Below are positions 27,832 to 36,721 of a stretch of 64,000 nucleotides of DNA, one piece after another. The stretch is from assembly GCF_034480035.2 (NCBI RefSeq), contig NZ_CP118753.2, forward strand, positions 62,001 to 126,000. The letters are read 5' to 3'. Positions within the stretch are counted from its first letter, which is position 1. Every line of letters begins with the position of its first letter. A program made the position numbers and the translations under genes. The notes under the pieces were generated by a model. That model ran no database searches, was not told the origin of the DNA, and worked only from the letters and a program-made list of their open reading frames with translations. The DNA is from Methanosphaera sp. ISO3-F5 (GTDB lineage: Archaea; Methanobacteriota; Methanobacteria; Methanobacteriales; Methanobacteriaceae).

Positions 27832-28584
27832 ATGATGCCTATAAACAATTTCAATAACACAACAACTAAGATATATTCTACTAGTAAAGGAATAAAAGTA
27901 GTAGATAGTCCTATTAAAATTCAGATATTAAACTTATTGGAGGGCCAAGTTAGTGAAGCGGATATAGTCAGTGAAACAGGCAAATCAAAATCAACAATTT
28001 CAGTACATTTAAAAAATCTTATAGATGAAGGTATCATTAGTTTCAAATCTCATCCAAGGGATCGTAGAAGTAAACTTTTCTATATTTTAGCAGATTATAT
28101 TGGAGAAATATACCCTGATAAAATAATATACAAATATCCTGAGTTTGACACTCAAATTAATAATAAGGAACAATTATTTACTGAAGTGTTTAGGCAATAT
28201 AAATCAATTTTATTAATACATGGACTTCAATTAGAACCATTAGAAATTGAAACTGGGAAAAATGTGGGTAAAGCTTTATTTTCAACATTAGAATTTGAAA
28301 CTTTTGATGAATTAATAGATGCAATAACAACTAAATTCGAAGATTTAGAATTAGGCCAGATAAAATTAAGCAGTGACAATCCACTAATATTAAAAAATTA
28401 TAACTGTAAAGAATGTAACGGATTACAATATAATAGAACTTTATGTAACATAACCAAAGGAATTCTTAAGGGAATATTTGAAGAATTCTATGAAAAAGAA
28501 GTTTTTGTTGAAGAAGTAGAATGCATATCAAAATATGATGATTGCTGTACTTTCATAATAGAATTATTAACTAATAATTCTTAA
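27832..28584 (+). CDS. HTH regulator with C-terminal V4R domain
   Basis: This 250-residue protein has an ArsR-like winged helix at about residues 25-90 (IKIQILNLLEGQVSEADIV, KSKSTISVHLKNLIDEGII) and a C-terminal 4-vinyl-reductase (V4R) domain. The C-terminal domain has Cys-bearing segments (CKECNGLQYNRTLC, KYDDCC) that suggest metal or small-molecule binding. Such proteins are one-component transcription regulators in archaea. Divergent from licD, it is a candidate regulator of that gene or itself. Its 3' end overlaps the convergent GT2 gene by 14 bases. Confidence 0.8.
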   Translation: MMPINNFNNTTTKIYSTSKGIKVVDSPIKIQILNLLEGQVSEADIVSETGKSKSTISVHLKNLIDEGIISFKSHPRDRRSKLFYILADYIGEIYPDKIIYKYPEFDTQINNKEQLFTEVFRQYKSILLIHGLQLEPLEIETGKNVGKALFSTLEFETFDELIDAITTKFEDLELGQIKLSSDNPLILKNYNCKECNGLQYNRTLCNITKGILKGIFEEFYEKEVFVEEVECISKYDDCCTFIIELLTNNS

Positions 28585-29272
28585 ATCTTTTAATAATCCT
28601 CTGTATGGATATTGGAATAAATGTAAACCAATCTCCCATACAGGTACGTATTAAACCCCTCTTAAAATATTTTTTTTGTAATTTTGGCAATGTATTATAA
28701 TATCCATCACTCATAGATGCTCCCTTTGATCTATGTTCTAGCATGGTTGGTATAATGTAAGCATTTAATCCTTTATTTTTAATGTTATAAACATAATCCA
28801 CAGCATATAAATGCCAATCATCACATTCCTCATTCAACGGGAATCTATTAAAAACATCTCGGGGAATAATGAATAAACACTCATCTAGTGTGCTGGCCTT
28901 TTCCACTGCATCAATTTTAAACGGTGACACATCCACGGGAGTTAATCCCTGTTTAATATTACTTCTCACTAAACTATCAGTAGTCTTTCCTGCTACTCCG
29001 ACAATACCAACATTTTTCAAGTCCTTCAACTGAGTTATAGTGTGTTTAATCCAGTTGTTATCCGTAAAATTAATATCCTGATGAACAAATACAAAATACT
29101 CTCCATGAGCCTTCGAAGCACCATAATTCAAAGCTGAAGAAGCACTACTGAATTCATTACTTCTATTATCAACTAATACCAGTTCATACTTCTCAGTCTG
29201 AGCATTTAAACTGTTTAACAAATATTCATTAAGAATTTCCTCATCATTATAAACACAAATTATACTCATCAT
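28571..29272 (-). CDS. GT2-like glycosyltransferase
   Basis: This roughly 233-residue GT-A enzyme has SIICVYNDEEILNEYLL, VLVDNRSNEF and FVFVHQDINF, where HQD stands in the DxD position, then an IIPRDVF segment. It resembles small glycosyltransferases often found with flippases. Start ATG 29272 (or the adjacent ATG at 29269) follows GTGATT, which overlaps the stop region of the flippase gene. It is the final gene of the 34215-28571 unit. Confidence 0.8.
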   Translation of the reverse strand: MMSIICVYNDEEILNEYLLNSLNAQTEKYELVLVDNRSNEFSSASSALNYGASKAHGEYFVFVHQDINFTDNNWIKHTITQLKDLKNVGIVGVAGKTTDSLVRSNIKQGLTPVDVSPFKIDAVEKASTLDECLFIIPRDVFNRFPLNEECDDWHLYAVDYVYNIKNKGLNAYIIPTMLEHRSKGASMSDGYYNTLPKLQKKYFKRGLIRTCMGDWFTFIPISIQRIIKRFKNY

Positions 29273-29277
29273 GTTAA

Positions 29278-30723
29278 TCACAAATTCAATTTATCAACAA
29301 TCTTATCAGGCAATAACTCTTTAATAATATCCATGTCATCTTTATCAAATGTTCTGATAATTAATATGCACATGAAATAAACTATCATACCTATAACCAC
29401 ACTAATAAATAATTCCAAATTAATGAAATATATTACAACACCCATCAAAAGACTTGCAATAAAAGGTTTTATCAGTATTTCCCTTAATGGGACAGAATAT
29501 CCATATTTATGCATTATATACATATAAAATATAACCATACTTACCTCATTAAGAACGGTAATCATTGCAGCACCAATACCATTAAACAACTGTATTAAGA
29601 TATAATTACCAAAGGTACTAAACAGTAAACAAATGAATGTAGCTTTAACAGTTTCATGCTGCTTATTAATAGAAGCAATACTGGTTCCAAGAATATAACT
29701 TAAAAATATTGCAGGCAATGCCCATATAATCAATTCAAGTATTGGTATAGTATTCACATAAGCAGATCCATAAATAAATAATATAATCTTATCCGAGAGT
29801 ACTGTAGTTCCCATAGCAATAGGCATACTAATTATAGTCAAATACTTTAAAGACTTCTTATATGAATAAGCTAACATTTCCCTGCTATCAACATATAACT
29901 TAGAAAATATTGGCATAACAGCAGTAGAAAATACTGTTGGTATAAATATTAATGCTTGCATTAAATTAAAAGCAGCAGTATATTCCCCTACAACTGCACT
30001 AGTTGTTAACATATTTAAAAGAATAGTATTCATTTTAAATGATATTAAAGCAAAAATGCTGGTTATTGCCAGTGGATAAGCGGTTAATATTAAGTATTTC
30101 CAAAACTTTAAATCTGTCTGAAAATGAATTAAACCATAATTTCGTGTACATATAACAAAATTATATAACAGTACAGCTAATGATGCTATGACATATACTA
30201 ATGAAACAGCAATGACTGACTGTTTTGTAAACACACAGATTAGAATACCAACAAACAATACACTTGCATTTAAAATCTCGGAAATTGACTGATACTCCAT
30301 TTGCTCATATGCCCTGAACAATGAGGTAAACACACCACCAAATGCATTTATTATAACTGAAGAACCAATCAAATACACTACATTCTTAGTAACAACATCA
30401 AATGTTCCAACATTAACAAATATTATTAATGCAGACATTGTTATCAAGGATAATATTAATTTAATAGTACCATGATTACCAAGATACTTTCCAGTTTTAC
30501 TCTTATCCTTAGCAACTTCACGTATAGTTAATGTAGATAATCCTAAATCAGTGAATATTGCAAATAAACCAGATATTGCAGTAGCAAAAGAGATAATACC
30601 AAAGTTTGTAGTTCCAAGATATCTTGCAGAATACAAAGTGTAAAAGAATGCAAGAATATAACTAACCAGTTGTGATAAAAACAATACACTGGTGTTTTTA
30701 ACAAGTGTTCTGACAGTACTCAT
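29278..30723 (-). CDS. Polysaccharide flippase, Wzx/MATE-like
   Basis: This 481-residue integral membrane protein has about 14 hydrophobic segments and the N-terminal pattern TLVKNTSVLFLSQLVSYILAF and ARYLGTTNFGIISFATAISG that marks the O-antigen flippase (polysaccharide biosynthesis) family. It should flip a lipid-linked oligosaccharide across the membrane. GTGAATAAAG before the ATG is the ribosome-binding site. It is downstream of glf and a second flippase gene, so two export routes may exist in one locus. Confidence 0.88.
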   Translation of the reverse strand: MSTVRTLVKNTSVLFLSQLVSYILAFFYTLYSARYLGTTNFGIISFATAISGLFAIFTDLGLSTLTIREVAKDKSKTGKYLGNHGTIKLILSLITMSALIIFVNVGTFDVVTKNVVYLIGSSVIINAFGGVFTSLFRAYEQMEYQSISEILNASVLFVGILICVFTKQSVIAVSLVYVIASLAVLLYNFVICTRNYGLIHFQTDLKFWKYLILTAYPLAITSIFALISFKMNTILLNMLTTSAVVGEYTAAFNLMQALIFIPTVFSTAVMPIFSKLYVDSREMLAYSYKKSLKYLTIISMPIAMGTTVLSDKIILFIYGSAYVNTIPILELIIWALPAIFLSYILGTSIASINKQHETVKATFICLLFSTFGNYILIQLFNGIGAAMITVLNEVSMVIFYMYIMHKYGYSVPLREILIKPFIASLLMGVVIYFINLELFISVVIGMIVYFMCILIIRTFDKDDMDIIKELLPDKIVDKLNL

Positions 30724-30742
30724 CTTTATTCACTTCTAATAA

Positions 30743-31918
30743 TTATTTCTCGGTGTCAATACCTATGAATTTTTCACCAACAAGATCAAGAACTTTCTCT
30801 ACAACTTCATCCATTCTTAAATACTTATATTCAGCTAATCGACCAATAAAAGTTATATTTTCATACTCTTGACTTAATTCATGATATTTTTCATAAATCT
30901 TCCTATTTTTTTCTAAATCTACTGGATAATATGGTATGTTTTGTTCATCATTGTTAATATCATATTCTGTAGGAAATTCAAACTGAATTGTAGTATAGAA
31001 AGTTTGCTGACCAGTCAAATACTTGAATTCAGTTATTCTCCTGAAATGATACTCCTCAGGGTAATAAATAGTTGCATTGTCTTGAAATAACACATCATCT
31101 AAGTCTTCATTAAGTAAGATTAATGATCTGTATGGCAATCGTCCAAATCTGTAATTAAAAAATTCATCAATCATACCAGTGAATATCAGGTGTCCACGGA
31201 ATTCTTTTCCTTCATAATATATTTTCTTATTTTCATAGTCAATATCTATGATTTCATGATAATCCTTTTCCAACATTATAGTAATGTCATGGTTACTTAG
31301 CATATTTTGGAACATATTTGTATAACCATGTGATGGTATAACTTGGTGTATGTCATCATAGTACCTGCAATCATATGAAACTTCCACAGGTAACATTTTA
31401 TCAACAAATTCATCTAGTTCTTCAGATTTTAGTCCATATAACTTTTCATAATCTTTTAAAAATATCTTATCATATATAAAATCGCCCAACAATTTCAGGT
31501 ACTTATTTGATGAATTTCTAAGCTCTTTAATCGGAACTTTACTATTCACTTCATATTCTTCAAGAAGTGCATCCTTAATATGATTAGAATGTAATGGAAT
31601 ACATTTATCAATACTGATTAAGTTGAAAGGCACTGGGATAAGACTGTCATTAACTTTGTATAGAACTTTATGATTATAAATATTCCATAGGGTAAACAAT
31701 GATAAATAATTATAAACCCTATTGCTGTTAGTGTGGATGATATGTGGACCATACTTGTGAATTATTGTACCTTCCTCATTGGTATAATCATAACAATTTC
31801 CACCAATATGATCTCTTTTATCAATCAACAGAACTTTCTTGTTAAGAACATTTGCAATCTCCTCTGCACAGGTTATTCCAGCAATACCTGCTCCAATAAT
31901 TATATAATCAAATGACAA
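30743..31918 (-). CDS. glf: UDP-galactopyranose mutase
   Basis: This 391-residue flavoenzyme interconverts UDP-galactopyranose and UDP-galactofuranose. It has the FAD-binding motif IIIGAGIAGITCAEEI at residues 5-20, DKRDHIGGNCYDY, and KYGPHIIHTNS with the conserved GPHxxHT. Length is right for Glf. The start is TTG at 31918 preceded by AAAGGAGGGGAG. Galactofuranose in the surface glycan is therefore likely, with a neighbouring GT2 enzyme as possible galactofuranosyltransferase. It is flanked by two flippase genes in one operon. Confidence 0.95.
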   Translation of the reverse strand: MSFDYIIIGAGIAGITCAEEIANVLNKKVLLIDKRDHIGGNCYDYTNEEGTIIHKYGPHIIHTNSNRVYNYLSLFTLWNIYNHKVLYKVNDSLIPVPFNLISIDKCIPLHSNHIKDALLEEYEVNSKVPIKELRNSSNKYLKLLGDFIYDKIFLKDYEKLYGLKSEELDEFVDKMLPVEVSYDCRYYDDIHQVIPSHGYTNMFQNMLSNHDITIMLEKDYHEIIDIDYENKKIYYEGKEFRGHLIFTGMIDEFFNYRFGRLPYRSLILLNEDLDDVLFQDNATIYYPEEYHFRRITEFKYLTGQQTFYTTIQFEFPTEYDINNDEQNIPYYPVDLEKNRKIYEKYHELSQEYENITFIGRLAEYKYLRMDEVVEKVLDLVGEKFIGIDTEK

Positions 31919-31938
31919 ATCTCTCCCCTCCTTTTATC

Positions 31939-33231
31939 TTAATTTTCTAATTTACCTAATATTTTTATTCCCTTATTCTGTAAGAACAATAACATTGCAG
32001 TTGTAATGAATGTTTCTGTTATTGCAAATGATATTGCTATTCCAACATCCTTCAGTAATATGATTAATATTATTCCCAAAGTAATATCCAATATTCCACC
32101 TAACAAAACAATTCTGCTGAATGCTTTGTTGTAATTGAATGTGAGCATGGTCTGTATACCGAAGATATTGCTTAAAGATACCATAAATGGTAAGACAGAT
32201 AAAATTCTTAGAATAATGATTGAACTTTGATATTCTGCTCCAAACAATATTAAAATTATAGTATCTGCAAATACAAACAATCCTATGGAAAATACTAATC
32301 CAAGGATGGCAGCTAATTTGGTTAACTTCCTAATGAACAGGATATTTGTTTTTTCATCCTTTTCACTCACATTTCTACTGATAAATGGGAATAATGCTTG
32401 TGAAACAGGGGTGAACAATCCGTTTACTGCAACAGTTATCTTTTCAGCAATACTATAATAACCAACAAGGGTATTATTGGTTAATAATCCTAACAAGAAC
32501 GTGTTTGTTGTAGTATACATGTTCATAGCAATTGTGGATAAGAAAACATGCCAACCAGCCCTTAAATGATGCTTAATATTTTCTAATGAAGGTTTTATTA
32601 GTTTAATATCAAACCTTGTTAAAGCAACATAAATTCCAAGTATTCCTACAACAAGGTAACCAAATGAATTGATAATAGGAACTAACAGGTAATCAGATGT
32701 ATTATGAACAAATACGAAGATAAACACAGTGAATATTATTTTACCAATTATATTAAGAATACTGGTATACCTCATATATTCCAAGCCCTGGAATAACCAA
32801 GTAGGGAATAACACATAACCTATAACCATCCCAAAAGTTAACAGATAAACCTCTGCATCACTTGCAAAACGGGGGATAAATGAACAAATTGCTAATAAGA
32901 TAATTAAACTTAAAACAGTTAAACATATCTTAATCAGCATCACAGTACTGAAAATTTCAGAAACTTTTGTATTGTCCTCCCTAATTATTGCAAGTTCTCT
33001 AGTAGCAGATAAGTTAAACCCATAATCAGTAAACATTTGGAAGTATAATATTAAGGACATTGCATACTGCGTTAATCCAAACTTGTCCGGTCCTAAAATA
33101 TATGTAAGATAGGGTAATGTAATAAGAGGTAATATGTAACTAGCAAACTGTAAACCAGTAAGGGATAGTATATTCTCAAAAACTTTAGTATATTCAGTTC
33201 GTTTAAATAAATTTTTTAGCCTTGAAAACAT
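31939..33231 (-). CDS. Polysaccharide flippase, Wzx-like
   Basis: This 430-residue membrane protein has about 12-14 hydrophobic segments. It starts with a basic amphipathic stretch (FSRLKNLFKRTEY), then LTGLQFASYILPLITLPYL and ILGPDKFGLTQYAMS, typical of oligosaccharide flippases. It would export lipid-linked repeat units. AGGGATT precedes the ATG. It lies between glf and an epimerase gene. It is only distantly similar to the other flippase at 29278, so the two probably have different substrates. Confidence 0.88.
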   Translation of the reverse strand: MFSRLKNLFKRTEYTKVFENILSLTGLQFASYILPLITLPYLTYILGPDKFGLTQYAMSLILYFQMFTDYGFNLSATRELAIIREDNTKVSEIFSTVMLIKICLTVLSLIILLAICSFIPRFASDAEVYLLTFGMVIGYVLFPTWLFQGLEYMRYTSILNIIGKIIFTVFIFVFVHNTSDYLLVPIINSFGYLVVGILGIYVALTRFDIKLIKPSLENIKHHLRAGWHVFLSTIAMNMYTTTNTFLLGLLTNNTLVGYYSIAEKITVAVNGLFTPVSQALFPFISRNVSEKDEKTNILFIRKLTKLAAILGLVFSIGLFVFADTIILILFGAEYQSSIIILRILSVLPFMVSLSNIFGIQTMLTFNYNKAFSRIVLLGGILDITLGIILIILLKDVGIAISFAITETFITTAMLLFLQNKGIKILGKLEN

Positions 33232-33270
33232 TATAATCCCTGTAAATTAAGAAAAATTAGTTGTAAAGAA

Positions 33271-34215
33271 TTAATTTTCAAATTCTTTTTCATAGAAATT
33301 TATAGTTTCTTTAAGTTCCTTGTTAAAATCATGTTCATTTTCGTATCCGAAATCATTTTCTGCTTTACTTATATCTGCAAATGAATTTTTAATGTCTCCT
33401 TCACGGACAGGTTCATATTTTGGGTTAAAATCATATCCCATGATTTCACAAATTCGTTCAAGTAATTGCTTAATATTAATTGTATTACCATGAGCAATGT
33501 TATAAACACCAGTTACATCACTCAAAGCAACTTTAATATTGGCTTCAGCAATGTTTTTTACATATACAAAATCTCTTGTCTGTGTTCCATCACCATATAT
33601 GATTGGTTGTTCTCCTCTAAGTAGTGTGGTGATGAATTTAGGGATAACTCCACTGTAAGCTGAATCAACACTTTGTCTTGGACCAAATACGTTAAAATAC
33701 CTTAAACATGCTATTGGTAAATTATAAGTCTGTGTGAAAGTATATGCATATAATTCCATTGTTGCTTTGGATACAGCATATGGTGATAATGGTTTTAATG
33801 GTAGTGTTTCTACATTTGGAAGAACTTTTGTCTCTCCGTATACTGCTGCAGAGGATGCGCATACTATCTTGTTAACTTTATTTTCACATCCTGCCTTAAA
33901 TACATTAAAACTACCTTTTATATTTGAATTATTTGTTTTAGTTGGATGTTTAACACTTTCAGGCACACTTACCAGAGCTGCTTCATGAAATATGTAATCA
34001 TAGTTTTCAAACATTGTTTTTAAATCCAAATCAACGATATCTCCGCAGACAAGTTCAATTCTATCATGATCCATGTCTTTTAAGTTTTCAACTTTTCCTG
34101 TTGACATATTGTCTATAATCGTTACTTTTGAAACACCTTGGTCAAGTAATAATTCTGTAATGTGTGAACCTATAAATCCGGCTCCTCCTGTCACGATACA
34201 TCTTTTATCTTTCAT
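33271..34215 (-). CDS. UDP-glucose 4-epimerase-like NAD-dependent epimerase
   Basis: This 314-residue extended SDR protein has CIVTGGAGFIGSHITELL at the N-terminus, the SSAAVYG strand, catalytic YAVSK near residue 145, and RYFNVFGPRQ and TQTRDFVYVKN. It is likely a UDP-glucose or UDP-N-acetylglucosamine 4-epimerase, which would supply UDP-galactose to the adjacent Glf. The start at 34215 follows GAGG. An in-frame ATG four codons upstream overlaps that motif. It is the first gene of the operon that runs to 28571. Confidence 0.87.
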   Translation of the reverse strand: MKDKRCIVTGGAGFIGSHITELLLDQGVSKVTIIDNMSTGKVENLKDMDHDRIELVCGDIVDLDLKTMFENYDYIFHEAALVSVPESVKHPTKTNNSNIKGSFNVFKAGCENKVNKIVCASSAAVYGETKVLPNVETLPLKPLSPYAVSKATMELYAYTFTQTYNLPIACLRYFNVFGPRQSVDSAYSGVIPKFITTLLRGEQPIIYGDGTQTRDFVYVKNIAEANIKVALSDVTGVYNIAHGNTINIKQLLERICEIMGYDFNPKYEPVREGDIKNSFADISKAENDFGYENEHDFNKELKETINFYEKEFEN

Positions 34216-34273
34216 GTTTTGCCTCATTTTTTTAATTACTTGTCAAAAATATTTCATATTGTATAAAAATTTA

Positions 34274-34702
34274 TTATATTACATTATACCTAAGATATAA
34301 TGTTCTATAAGGGGATGAAACATTATTTTTATATAATTCAAAGTTTAATGTCTGGTTTGTTCCTTTCTCATTCGTACTAGTCATATAATAAGGAATTTCC
34401 ATAGTTTCCTTATCCTTTAATGTTTCATTGAACTTTGTAATAATCTGATTATCCTTCAAAACTTTAATAGTATAATTAGTTTCCTGATGCTCCTGATTAG
34501 TTATTCCAATAACTAATTTTTTAACGGAATTTTGAGTAACATTGATAGGATAATCTAATGTATCATTGTTATGGTCAACCATATAAAATTCCGTGTAATC
34601 TTGTCCAGGGTTATGGAATACAACTAGGTGGATTACTTGTATAATAGCAATTATTAAAATAGCAATTAGTATGCCCTTAATAATTTTGTTCATCAAAGTC
34701 AT
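34274..34702 (-). CDS. DUF1616-like exported or membrane-anchored protein
   Basis: This 142-residue protein has a single N-terminal membrane segment (about residues 8-29, IIKGILIAILIIAIIQVIHL) followed by a beta-rich outer domain with the pattern YTEFYMVDHNNDTLDYPIN and VIGITNQEHQETNYTIKVL. This resembles the C-terminal domain of DUF1616 proteins of methanogens, here without the usual multi-pass N-terminal part. Several N-x-T/S sequons suggest glycosylation outside the cell. It stands alone, 59 bases upstream of the epimerase gene and divergent from the ehaR-like gene. Confidence 0.6.
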   Translation of the reverse strand: MTLMNKIIKGILIAILIIAIIQVIHLVVFHNPGQDYTEFYMVDHNNDTLDYPINVTQNSVKKLVIGITNQEHQETNYTIKVLKDNQIITKFNETLKDKETMEIPYYMTSTNEKGTNQTLNFELYKNNVSSPYRTLYLRYNVI

Positions 34703-34795
34703 AGTTCATCAGATTCAAAGTTATATTATAATTTAATATGTTTCTTTTGATATACATAATTATATTGTTAAATTTCTTTAATGGGAGTTTGATTT

Positions 34796-35815
34796 ATGAA
34801 AGATAAATTTTATGTAACTGATTGCGAAGGACCTTTATCAGTAAATGATAATGCCTATGAAATATCAGATTATTTTATTCCTGAAGGAGGGGAATTTTTT
34901 AGTATATTAAGCAACTACGATGACATGCTTGTAGAAAAAAATACTGAAGGATATCTTGCTGGAAGTACTTTAAAACTTATTCTACCATTTTTTAAAGCAT
35001 ATGACCTAACTGAAAAAGATTTAATACAATTTTCGGAAGATAATATAAACATGGTTGACGGAGCTTATTCCATGATAAGCCATGTACAAAAAATCATGCC
35101 ATTTTATATTGTAAGCACCAGTTATAATCAATACATTAAAGCTTTATGTGATAAAACAGGTTTTAAATATGAAAACACATACTCAACCCAATTAGAATTA
35201 GATAAGTATGATTTAAATAATGATGAACAAGAATCATTACTTTCTATACGGGAAAATATTCTATTTGATTACAGTTTTGACAACATTAACCACTATTTCA
35301 CGGATGTAATCTCAAAAATGAAAATAAATGAATTAATCAATTCAGTGACACCAGTAGGTGGTATTGGTAAAAGGAATGCTATTCTAGACATTATAGAAAA
35401 AAACGAATATGAACCATATAATCTAATGTATACTGGAGACAGCATAACTGACTGTGAAGCATTAGAATATGCAAAAGAAAACAATGGAATAAGCATATCA
35501 TTTAATGGCAATATTCATTCCATTAACTCCTCATCAATATCAATAACATCAACAAATAATTTAATACTGGCATTAATAGCAGAAATTTTCAATAATAAAG
35601 GAACAGAAGGAGTATATGACTTTATAAAATCATATAATGAGGATTCATTAGAAACAATACTAGGATACTCAGAAAATAATGAAATTACCAAGGAATTGCT
35701 TGTAAATAAAGCATCAATAGATATAGTTACTGAAGAAAATACAGAAAAATTAAATGAAAAAAGTAAAATCATAAGAAACAAAGTAAGAGGACAAAAAATA
35801 GGAAACTTAGGATAG
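34796..35815 (+). CDS. ehaR: HAD-superfamily protein, EhaR-like
   Basis: This 339-residue protein has HAD features: motif I YVTDCEGPLS at residues 5-14, motif II (YIVSTSYNQ, near 100), a Lys in VGGIGKRNAIL near 187, and motif IV MYTGDSITDCEAL near 206-218. It matches the HAD-like protein I remember as EhaR, encoded near the end of the energy-converting hydrogenase A operon in related methanogens. The substrate is unknown. GGGAG precedes the ATG. It is followed by an Ftr-like and a PfkB-like gene within 8 and 15 bases, forming an operon without hydrogenase genes. Confidence 0.65.
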   Translation: MKDKFYVTDCEGPLSVNDNAYEISDYFIPEGGEFFSILSNYDDMLVEKNTEGYLAGSTLKLILPFFKAYDLTEKDLIQFSEDNINMVDGAYSMISHVQKIMPFYIVSTSYNQYIKALCDKTGFKYENTYSTQLELDKYDLNNDEQESLLSIRENILFDYSFDNINHYFTDVISKMKINELINSVTPVGGIGKRNAILDIIEKNEYEPYNLMYTGDSITDCEALEYAKENNGISISFNGNIHSINSSSISITSTNNLILALIAEIFNNKGTEGVYDFIKSYNEDSLETILGYSENNEITKELLVNKASIDIVTEENTEKLNEKSKIIRNKVRGQKIGNLG

Positions 35816-35822
35816 TGAAAAT

Positions 35823-36707
35823 ATGGATTTTGAAATAGAAGATACTTATTGTGAAGCATTCACAGGAACCTGTGTAAGAATGATAGTAACAGCAGAAGAT
35901 GAAAAAACCATTGAAAAAATATCATATGATGCATGTGCAACACCGGGAACAGTAATAGGAAGAACAGAATCAGGAGTAGAAAAATTCTTATCACCAGAAG
36001 AAACACCCGATAATAGGCCGGGAGTAATAATACAATTCTGGTATAACACGAAAGATCTTAAAAAATTTGATAAGGAATTATCATTCAGAATAAGACAAGA
36101 CATACTAGTAAAACCTTTCGTGAAAATATTTGACGCATCAATTGACCCATTTGATTACATAGATACTACCGAACATGTGGGACATTGTGGTGATGGATAC
36201 GAATGGACAGAAGACTTTGATGGAAGAACAATGATAAGAGTACCAATATGCGTCCCAGACTTTTACATAGAACAGAAACTAGGTTGTATGGAAGGAATAA
36301 TGGGAGTGAACTTCTGGTACTACTGCAGTACTAAACAAGCAGTATTAGATGCAGGATACAAATCATTAGAAGCATTACAGGAAGTAGAAGGAATATGCAC
36401 ACCATTTGACATATGTTCAGCAGGATCAAAAGTTGAAACAAACTATCCTGAAATAGGTCCAACAACAAACCATCCATACTGCCCATCACTCAAAGAAAAA
36501 CTGGGTGAAGAATCTAAAGTTGAAGAAGGAGTAAACTATATTCCAGAAATTGTAATCAATGCATTAAACATCGACAACGCAAAAGAATCATTAATAAAAG
36601 GAATTGAAGCATTAAATGGTGTTGACGGAGTATTAAAAGTATCTGCAGGAAATTATGGTGGAAATCTTGGAAAATACAAATTCTACCTTAAAGAAATATT
36701 GGAATAA
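35823..36707 (+). CDS. ehaS: Ftr paralogue (formylmethanofuran formyltransferase-like), EhaS-like
   Basis: This 294-residue protein has the full Ftr plan: N-terminal IEDTYCEAF, SPEETPDNRPGVII, the region around FDGRTMIRVPICVPDF, PTTNHPYCPSLKEK, and the C-terminal EIVINALN and KVSAGNYGGNLGKY. Length equals Ftr. Canonical Ftr moves formyl from formylmethanofuran to tetrahydromethanopterin. This divergent copy is rich in cysteine (at least ten) and is the second Ftr-like protein typically placed in the eha operon. Whether it has formyltransferase activity is unknown. It sits between EhaR-like and PfkB-like genes. Confidence 0.75.
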   Translation: MDFEIEDTYCEAFTGTCVRMIVTAEDEKTIEKISYDACATPGTVIGRTESGVEKFLSPEETPDNRPGVIIQFWYNTKDLKKFDKELSFRIRQDILVKPFVKIFDASIDPFDYIDTTEHVGHCGDGYEWTEDFDGRTMIRVPICVPDFYIEQKLGCMEGIMGVNFWYYCSTKQAVLDAGYKSLEALQEVEGICTPFDICSAGSKVETNYPEIGPTTNHPYCPSLKEKLGEESKVEEGVNYIPEIVINALNIDNAKESLIKGIEALNGVDGVLKVSAGNYGGNLGKYKFYLKEILE

Positions 36708-36721
36708 AAACTGGGATTTAA

